DNA from: JBEVMS01 sp040508515
GTDB lineage: Bacteria > Pseudomonadota > Gammaproteobacteria > Xanthomonadales > Rhodanobacteraceae
Length of the DNA stretch: 6,509 nucleotides
Assembly (NCBI GenBank): GCA_040508515.1
Contig: JBEVMS010000344.1
Coordinates: 1-6,509, forward strand
Reading direction: 5' to 3'
This document shows positions 5,667-6,509 of this stretch, piece by piece (the stretch's first letter is position 1; each line of letters opens with the position of its first letter). A program made the translations under genes and the position numbers. The notes beneath the pieces are model-generated. The model ran no database searches. It saw only the letters and a program-made list of their open reading frames with translations, and was not told the origin of the DNA.

Positions 5667-6509
5667 GGGACACCTTGTTGCGGGAAATGACCAGGCGGGA
5701 GAGCAGGCTCAAGGCCAACACGAACATGGTGACCACGAAGGCACCGGCCCAGGCGATGGCATGCGACACCTCGCTGGGGTTGTTGGCGTATTGGTAGATG
5801 ATCTGCGGCATGCTGGCCATCTTGTCCAGCGGGTTGAACGTCATGTAGTTGTTGCCGAAGGCGGTAAACAGCAGCGGCGCGGTCTCGCCGCTGATCCGCG
5901 CCAGCGCCAGCAGTACACCGGTGATGATGCCCGAGCGCGCCGCGCGGATCAGCACTTGCATGGTCAGCTTCCACTGCGGCACGCCCAACGACAACGCCGC
6001 TTCGCGCAGCGTCGAGGGCACCAGGCGCAACATTTCGTCCGTGGTGCGCACCACCACCGGCAACGCGATCAGCGCCAGCGCGATGCCGCCGGCCAGGCCG
6101 GAAAAGGTGATCGAGGCATTGCTCAGCGCGGTCATCGGCAGCACCACGATGGTGTAGACGAACAGACCCAGCACGATCGATGGCGCCGACAGCAAAATGT
6201 CGTTCAAGAAGCGGATCGTCTCGCCCAGCCGGGTGCGGTTGGCGTACTCGGCCAGCCAGGTGCCGGCCAGCACGCCGATCGGCGTGGCGATGGCGATACC
6301 GATGAAGTTGATGATCAGGCTACCGACCATGGCGTTGAGCAGGCCGCCATCGTCGCCGTAGGCGGTGATCTTGGTGAACAGGTTGAGATTGAGCGCGGTG
6401 ATGCCGCGCATCAGGGTTTCCCACAAGATCCAGGCCAGGAAGAACAGCCCGATCGCCGTGGCCAGCATGCTCAAGAGCAGCGCCACCCAGTTGATGATGC
6501 GCCGACGCA
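5659..6509 (-). CDS. pstA: Phosphate ABC transporter permease PstA (5' end outside window)
   Basis: The visible 282 residues form most of PstA, one of two permeases (with PstC) that make the phosphate channel in the inner membrane. A GTG at 6484-6486 could start a 275-residue protein. However, the frame stays open to the edge with RRRIINW before it: a basic cytoplasmic lead-in followed directly by the first helix. I therefore take the gene as truncated, with its true start beyond 6509 (E. coli PstA has 296 residues). Counting from that GTG, six membrane segments are visible at about 1-25, 55-77, 97-117, 125-147, 187-211 and 243-267. The ABC permease EAA loop, REAALSLGVPQWKLTMQVLI (161-180), contacts PstB, and ARISGETAPLLFTAFG (196-211) is a PstA hallmark. 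The gene overlaps pstB by 8 bases. pstC and pstS are expected to the right. Confidence 0.95.
   Translation of the reverse strand, partial: RRRIINWVALLLSMLATAIGLFFLAWILWETLMRGITALNLNLFTKITAYGDDGGLLNAMVGSLIINFIGIAIATPIGVLAGTWLAEYANRTRLGETIRFLNDILLSAPSIVLGLFVYTIVVLPMTALSNASITFSGLAGGIALALIALPVVVRTTDEMLRLVPSTLREAALSLGVPQWKLTMQVLIRAARSGIITGVLLALARISGETAPLLFTAFGNNYMTFNPLDKMASMPQIIYQYANNPSEVSHAIAWAGAFVVTMFVLALSLLSRLVISRNKVSHD

Noticed and set aside
5007..5690. 227-residue plus-strand open frame opposite pstB
   Set aside because: It lies opposite the Walker A, signature and Walker B motifs of PstB and is explained as their complement.
5659..6486. pstA as a complete gene starting at GTG 6484-6486
   Set aside because: The frame continues to the window edge with a basic RRRIINW lead-in before the first helix, and the GTG would remove it. 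Truncation by the window is more likely.

Overview
The window is about 63% G+C by eye. It carries ordinary, well-conserved bacterial chromosome genes. The protein sequences resemble gammaproteobacteria: RNase R and RlmB closely match the E. coli proteins motif by motif, and rnr–rlmB is a classic gammaproteobacterial pair. The high G+C, the Ala/Arg/Pro-rich tails and the gene neighbourhood suggest Xanthomonadaceae (Xanthomonas or a relative). That placement is an inference, not something the sequence proves.

Layout, left to right. Positions 1-115 hold nothing I can assign. At 116-239, on the minus strand, lies a complete tRNA-Leu(CAG) with an encoded CCA end and an intrinsic terminator. Its strong sigma70-type promoter is at 279-307. 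Diverging from it on the plus strand is a compact three-gene cluster: rnr (RNase R, GTG start at 372), rlmB (23S rRNA Gm2251 methyltransferase) and a 98-residue three-helix membrane protein of unknown function. Each start codon overlaps the preceding stop codon (TAATG, then GTGA). After a 145-base convergent gap with two hairpins comes the minus-strand phosphate cluster pstA–pstB–phoU, read right to left. pstA runs off the right edge, and pstC/pstS are expected beyond it.

The left cluster concerns RNA: RNase R degrades structured RNA and takes part in rRNA and tmRNA quality control, RlmB modifies the peptidyl-transferase P loop, and a leucine tRNA stands alongside. The right cluster concerns phosphate. 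PstA is half of the membrane channel of the high-affinity phosphate ABC importer and PstB is its ATPase. PhoU links transporter state to PhoR/PhoB signalling and restrains phosphate uptake.

I found no mobile element, CRISPR array, toxin-antitoxin pair, defence island or other candidate for an undescribed system. The points most worth a second look are modest: the translationally coupled orphan membrane protein, a 10-bp hairpin built over its stop codon, a C-rich and G-poor leader between pstB and phoU, and the long basic N- and C-terminal extensions of RNase R.
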